Below, one piece after another: positions 22,957 to 26,410 of a stretch of 26,410 nucleotides of DNA. Numbering within the stretch: position 1 is the first letter of the stretch; each line of letters begins with the position of its first letter. The stretch is from Saprospiraceae bacterium UBA6168. Its GTDB lineage: Bacteria; Bacteroidota; Bacteroidia; Chitinophagales; Saprospiraceae. The DNA lies in the NCBI GenBank assembly GCA_002435785.1, contig DIUC01000073.1, forward strand, positions 10,118 to 36,527, read 5' to 3'. The notes under the pieces were generated by a model. The model did no database searches. It was given only the letters and a program-made list of their open reading frames with translations, and was not told the DNA's origin. The translations under genes were made by a program, and so were the position numbers.

Positions 22957-25900
22957 TCAATCATCCAACCCCTCCCCCTCCACATCCGCAAAGCTATCCA
23001 CCTGCTGCTGCGACTTCAGGAACCTGCACCAAGAGCAGTCGGCCTCGCCGCAGCCCTCGTAGAACTCCTGCCGCATGATTTTGCCGTAGGTGTCCACGAT
23101 GAGGTGCTTAACGAAGGCCACGTCACCCGGCTCAAATAGTATGCGCTTGTCCGTGAAGGCCCCCTTCGCATCCGGTTCGAGGTAGCTGATTTCGGCGCTG
23201 ACGGCCAGGGCGGGGTTGTTCCGCCAGTTCTCGAACAGGATTTTGTAGAAGACAAGCTGCCGCCAGTAAGCGCCGCCGAAGAGGGCTTGAGGATTTGAGG
23301 ATTTGAGGATTTGAGGATTTGACTGCGGACTGTCGGACTGACTGCCATCCCGAGTAGTCGGGACAAGACCTACCAACTGTCGAACTGCCAACTCCATCTC
23401 CGGCCTTTTCAGCTTCCCCGCATCCTGGTTCCCCGTTTTATAGTCCACGATATGTGCCTCCAAGCCTGCCTTATCCACGAAGTCAATCCGGTCAATGACG
23501 CCCATCAGCGGCACGCCCTCCACCACCACGTACTTGAACTCCTGCTCCACCTTGCTGTTTTTGGGCCAGTTGGCTTGGTGTTGCCGCACGTAATCCGCTA
23601 AGTATTGCCTGCCCAGGTCGAGCCTGCGCTCGAAGTCCTTTTTGCTGAAAAACCCCTGCTGGCGTTTCATTTCGTGCTCAAAAAACTGCACAAACTCTCC
23701 CACAAAAGGAAATTGCCGATTGTTTGGCGCAGCCCGCAGCATCTTCTCGAAGCCCCGGCGCAATGCCTCGTGCATGGCCGTTCCGTAAAACGCCGCCTCG
23801 GTCGCCACCGCTGGTGCCCGCAGCACGTTCTCGTAGTAAAAGCTCAGCGGGCAGCGAAGGAACTTGTTCAGACTCGATACGCTCAACGTAAATTTTTCGA
23901 GCAGCGACTGCACCGCCTCCTGGTCGTGCGGCTCGATACCCTTGGGCTTGGTTTCGAGCAAAAGCGCCACCTGCACATCCAGCAATGCCTCGGCGCTGGC
24001 GCTTCCGGGCTGTACCTCGCCGCCGCCGACCTGCAATGTTTCGTCCACGAAGATGGCCGGGTTCAGCGTCTTGCCGTCGTCGCCCTGCTCGGCGTAGCTG
24101 ATGTGCAGGGCCTCCTTCGCCCTCGTCATCCCCACGTAGAACAGCCGCCGCCTTGCCTCTTCCGCATCGGCCTCGCCGCTCAGTGTCAGCGTGTCGGGGA
24201 ACGAAAACTGCTGTGCACCGCTGCGCTTGTTCGGCTCCCATTGCTCCTTCACGCAGTCCAACAAGAAGACCCTGCGGAATTCGAGGCCCTTGGCGCTGTG
24301 GGCGGTGAGCAACTGGATTGCGGATTGCGGATTGCGGATTGCGGATTGGAGGGCTGCTGTTCCTTCAAGCTGACCTTTCGGCAAGGAATGGGCGGGTAGG
24401 CTGGGGCCTGTCCGCAATCCGGAATCCGCAATCCGCAATTCAATCCGGTTTGCGTCCATGCTTTTGAAAATCTCCAGCAGGCGACTAAGGTTGAGCCGAG
24501 GATTGCGTTCCGCCTCCTTTTCGATGAAACCCGTGAAGGTGAAAAGCACCTGCACCTGCTCCTGCCGCTGCTCGCCGTCCAGGATTTTGCGCAGCAACCC
24601 GCTGCGGTTGATGACCCGCTCCACGAAGACCGGGAGGCTGAGGTTGGCGTAATCGGCGAGCATAAATTCCAGAAAATCAGCTACTTGCAGCAATTTTTCC
24701 GGCTGCTCCAGCCGAGCTTCCTTCAGCAGTTTTTTGTTGGAAATGGCGCTCCGCAGGTACAGGGACACGGGACGGACACCGGGCTTGGGTGGTAGCGTTT
24801 CCATGCCCGTCCAGCCCTCGCCCTCAGCGGCCAACCACATGCTCAGGCGAGCGAGGTCTTGCGGTTTTACTCCAAAAAAATCGAAATGCAGGATGCGGAA
24901 CAGCCCGTGCTCGCCGCTGAAAGGCTTGTTGAACTCATCGTGAAAATAGCCCAACAGCAGCCGGAGGTTCTGTACCAAGGGCAGGTCGAGGGCGTTCACG
25001 GACTGGCGGGTTTGGAACGGGATGCCCTTTTTGCCCAAAATCGCCATTAGGCGCTTGGCCTGTTTGTGCTTCGCAAAAATGACCGCCACCTCGTCGAGCG
25101 GGAAGCCCTCGCCCATCAGTTTTTCGAGCTGCTCCGAAATGGCCACCTCCTCCTGCAAGCGGTTCGGGTAGCAGGTCACGACGGGGCGCAGGGGCAGTTT
25201 GGCAAACTCTGCATGGCGGGCAATGAGCAGTTTGTCCAAGCCCAGGTCCTTGAGGTTGTTGAGGATGCGTAGCTGGTTTTTTTCAATCAAGGCGCCCGAC
25301 GAATCAAGGATATGCTGCGAGGAGCGATAATTTTCCGTGAGCACCACCACTTTCAGGTCGCTGTGGTGGGTGTGGTAAAAATCGGAGATGTTCTTCAGCC
25401 TCGCCCCCTGAAATTCGTAGATGCTCTGGTCGTCGTCGCCGACGATGAAGATGTTGGGGGCGTCCCAGAACTCGGTAAGCCGTTGGAGGATTTCGTTCTG
25501 TGCGCCGTTCGTGTCCTGATACTCGTCAAGGAGGAAGTAGAGGTACTGCTCCTGGTAGCGGGCGAGCAGGTTGGGGAAGTCCCGGAATGCCCGCAGCACC
25601 CACAGAATCATGTCCTCGTAGTCGTAGCGGCGGCTGTCGTGCATTAGTTTTTCGTAGCGCTCGAACAGTTGCACGGCGCTGCGCAAGCGCTCCATCTTCA
25701 TCCTTTCATCTTCAATGGCGGCGGTTTTCAAGTCGCCCTTTTTCACGTTGCCCCGGTTTTGCTTGTAGATGAACTCCTCCCGGTTGGGCAGGTCGGCCAA
25801 GTATTCGTCTATTTTTTTGAGCACAAAATCCGCTTTCCAGTGCTCCGATTTCATGCGGCGGAAGAGGTTCTGGAGATGGTTTTCGTAGAAATAGCCGTCC

Positions 25901-26340
25901 GCCCTGCCCCGGCGGAGCGGGTGCTGCCACGGCAGCTCGTCCATTAGTTGCCGGATGATTTCCACCCGTTCGAGGTCGCTGAGTGGCTCCAGTTCCCGGC
26001 GGCCAAAGAGGTCGAGGTTGCCCTGGATGATGGTGTTGCAGAACGAGTGGAATGTGAAGACATGCACCTTGTGGGCATCCGGCCCGATGAGCGAGAGCAG
26101 CCGCTGGCGCATGGCCTGCACCCCGGCGTCGGTGAAGGTGAGGCAGAGGATGTTGTGCGGCTGTGCGTCGGTGCGCAGTAGGATGTTGCCGATGCGAGCA
26201 GCGAGGATATGGGTCTTGCCCGTGCCTGGCCCAGCGATGACGAGCACTGGGCCTTCGATGGTATCCACGGCTTCCCGCTGCGCCGGGTTGAGCCGCTCTA
26301 TTTCCCGAAGGAAGCCCTCGTTATAGGTCTGGATGGTCAT
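22957..26340 (-). CDS. UvrD/Rep-type helicase fused to a PD-(D/E)XK nuclease with probable Fe-S cluster
   Basis: An 1127-residue helicase-nuclease for DNA repair or recombination. Helicase motifs: Walker A GPGTGKT (37-43), Ia LTFTDAGVQAM, motif II LLDEYQDTN (270-278), III GDDDQSIYEFQGA (301-313), IV VVLTENYRSS (332-341), V QLLTAHSAKGLEF (676-688) and VI RRLFYVGMTRAKE. The C-terminal nuclease has YGTAMHEAL (His857), GVIDRID and VDYKTG (Asp966, Lys968) and QLVFY (QxxxY). Cys830 (LRCPLSFYY) with Cys1097, Cys1102 and Cys1105 (GCGEADCSWC) fits the Fe-S cluster of AddB/Cas4-like nucleases. Two low-complexity in-frame insertions, at residues about 632-675 and 994-1018, separate conserved motifs. The ATG at 26340 is chosen; the frame is open to 26397. 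Converges on the NTPase operon. Confidence 0.93.
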   Translation of the reverse strand: MTIQTYNEGFLREIERLNPAQREAVDTIEGPVLVIAGPGTGKTHILAARIGNILLRTDAQPHNILCLTFTDAGVQAMRQRLLSLIGPDAHKVHVFTFHSFCNTIIQGNLDLFGRRELEPLSDLERVEIIRQLMDELPWQHPLRRGRADGYFYENHLQNLFRRMKSEHWKADFVLKKIDEYLADLPNREEFIYKQNRGNVKKGDLKTAAIEDERMKMERLRSAVQLFERYEKLMHDSRRYDYEDMILWVLRAFRDFPNLLARYQEQYLYFLLDEYQDTNGAQNEILQRLTEFWDAPNIFIVGDDDQSIYEFQGARLKNISDFYHTHHSDLKVVVLTENYRSSQHILDSSGALIEKNQLRILNNLKDLGLDKLLIARHAEFAKLPLRPVVTCYPNRLQEEVAISEQLEKLMGEGFPLDEVAVIFAKHKQAKRLMAILGKKGIPFQTRQSVNALDLPLVQNLRLLLGYFHDEFNKPFSGEHGLFRILHFDFFGVKPQDLARLSMWLAAEGEGWTGMETLPPKPGVRPVSLYLRSAISNKKLLKEARLEQPEKLLQVADFLEFMLADYANLSLPVFVERVINRSGLLRKILDGEQRQEQVQVLFTFTGFIEKEAERNPRLNLSRLLEIFKSMDANRIELRIADSGLRTGPSLPAHSLPKGQLEGTAALQSAIRNPQSAIQLLTAHSAKGLEFRRVFLLDCVKEQWEPNKRSGAQQFSFPDTLTLSGEADAEEARRRLFYVGMTRAKEALHISYAEQGDDGKTLNPAIFVDETLQVGGGEVQPGSASAEALLDVQVALLLETKPKGIEPHDQEAVQSLLEKFTLSVSSLNKFLRCPLSFYYENVLRAPAVATEAAFYGTAMHEALRRGFEKMLRAAPNNRQFPFVGEFVQFFEHEMKRQQGFFSKKDFERRLDLGRQYLADYVRQHQANWPKNSKVEQEFKYVVVEGVPLMGVIDRIDFVDKAGLEAHIVDYKTGNQDAGKLKRPEMELAVRQLVGLVPTTRDGSQSDSPQSNPQILKSSNPQALFGGAYWRQLVFYKILFENWRNNPALAVSAEISYLEPDAKGAFTDKRILFEPGDVAFVKHLIVDTYGKIMRQEFYEGCGEADCSWCRFLKSQQQVDSFADVEGEGLDD
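23289..23373. repeat. In-frame repeat insertion 1 in the helicase gene
   Basis: GAGGATTT is repeated four times from 23289 to 23320. Next comes a GACTGNCGGACTG-like stretch and a hairpin with stem CCCGA/TCGGG and loop GTAG at 23349-23362. In the protein this adds the residues TTRDGSQSDSPQSNPQILKS, between the VDYKTG and QxxxY nuclease motifs. The same 8-bp word forms a hairpin at 12741-12808. Confidence 0.85.
24315..24447. repeat. In-frame repeat insertion 2 in the helicase gene, inverted 7-bp array
   Basis: Five contiguous 7-bp units (GGATTGC, the last one altered) run from 24315 to 24349. An inverted, partly diverged array lies at 24412-24447, with a 62-base spacer between. The two arms could form a long hairpin. 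The insertion adds about 44 residues including RIADSGLRTGP and LQSAIRNPQSAIQ just before helicase motif V, and stays in frame. Confidence 0.9.
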
Positions 26341-26347
26341 TGCGGAG

Positions 26348-26355
26348 CAAATGTA
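26348..26355 (-). promoter_or_regulatory. -7 box for the helicase-nuclease
   Basis: Read on the minus strand this is TACATTTG, an exact TAnnTTTG match, only seven bases upstream of the ATG at 26340. The transcript would have almost no leader. No -33 TTTG is found at the usual spacing, so confidence is low. Confidence 0.35.
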
Positions 26356-26410
26356 GAAAGTAAAAGGGCAAAAATGCTTTGACTTGTGGTCGCCCAATTT
26401 ATTGGCAGAC

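Overview
The window looks like chromosomal DNA of a Bacteroidota bacterium, most likely from the Saprospiria or a close lineage. The reasons are a 1275-residue multi-repeat protein with a type IX secretion (T9SS) C-terminal sorting domain, lipoproteins with Bacteroidota-style lipoboxes, no clear Shine-Dalgarno sites, and several promoter candidates of the Bacteroidota type (TTTG, about 20 bases, TAnnTTTG). The lineage is inferred; no 16S or other taxonomic marker is present.

Layout. 1-67: tail of a tRNA gene and a hairpin terminator. 114-578 (-): CBS-pair protein. 579-1442: long spacer. 1443-5270 (+): secreted HYR-like/dockerin-like/cohesin-like T9SS cargo, then a terminator. 5541-6287 (+): lipoprotein. 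6316-6378: near-identical fragment of the ABC transporter gene that lies 3 kb further on. 6441-9049 (-): translationally coupled pair, a secreted HELGH putative metallopeptidase and a lipoprotein, partly AT-rich. 9251-11014 (+): intact ABC exporter. 11082-11596 (+): ParE/RelE-type toxin-antitoxin pair, followed by a second, frameshifted piece of the ABC gene 3' end. 11686-16360 (-): WG-repeat protein, S9 prolyl-oligopeptidase-family peptidase and GatB. 16537-17451 (-): coiled-coil protein with a C-terminal beta domain.

17978-22389 (+) is the most unusual part: two overlapping P-loop NTPase genes in one apparent operon. The first is a compact AAA/STAND-like ATPase. The second has a STAND-like ATPase followed by at least 14 helical repeats with an exact 33-residue period. 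The stop codon of the second gene touches a 279-bp nested inverted repeat (22388-22666), which is followed by a degenerate 21-bp tandem array (22742-22951). Converging on it is a 1127-residue UvrD-type helicase fused to a PD-(D/E)XK nuclease with a probable Fe-S cluster (22957-26340, -). The helicase carries two in-frame insertions of short tandem repeats.

How the parts may fit together. GatB, the S9 peptidase and the ABC exporter look like ordinary housekeeping or metabolic genes. The coupled secreted pair, the toxin-antitoxin pair and the NTPase operon look accessory. The paired NTPases with a repeat sensor resemble signal-sensing STAND ATPases in architecture, and a defence or stress-sensing role is possible. 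No nuclease, TIR, protease or membrane effector domain is recognisable in either, so that role is inference only. DNA rearrangement is a theme: gene fragments, 7-bp and 8-bp repeat cassettes, a foldback element and mid-gene composition changes recur through the window.
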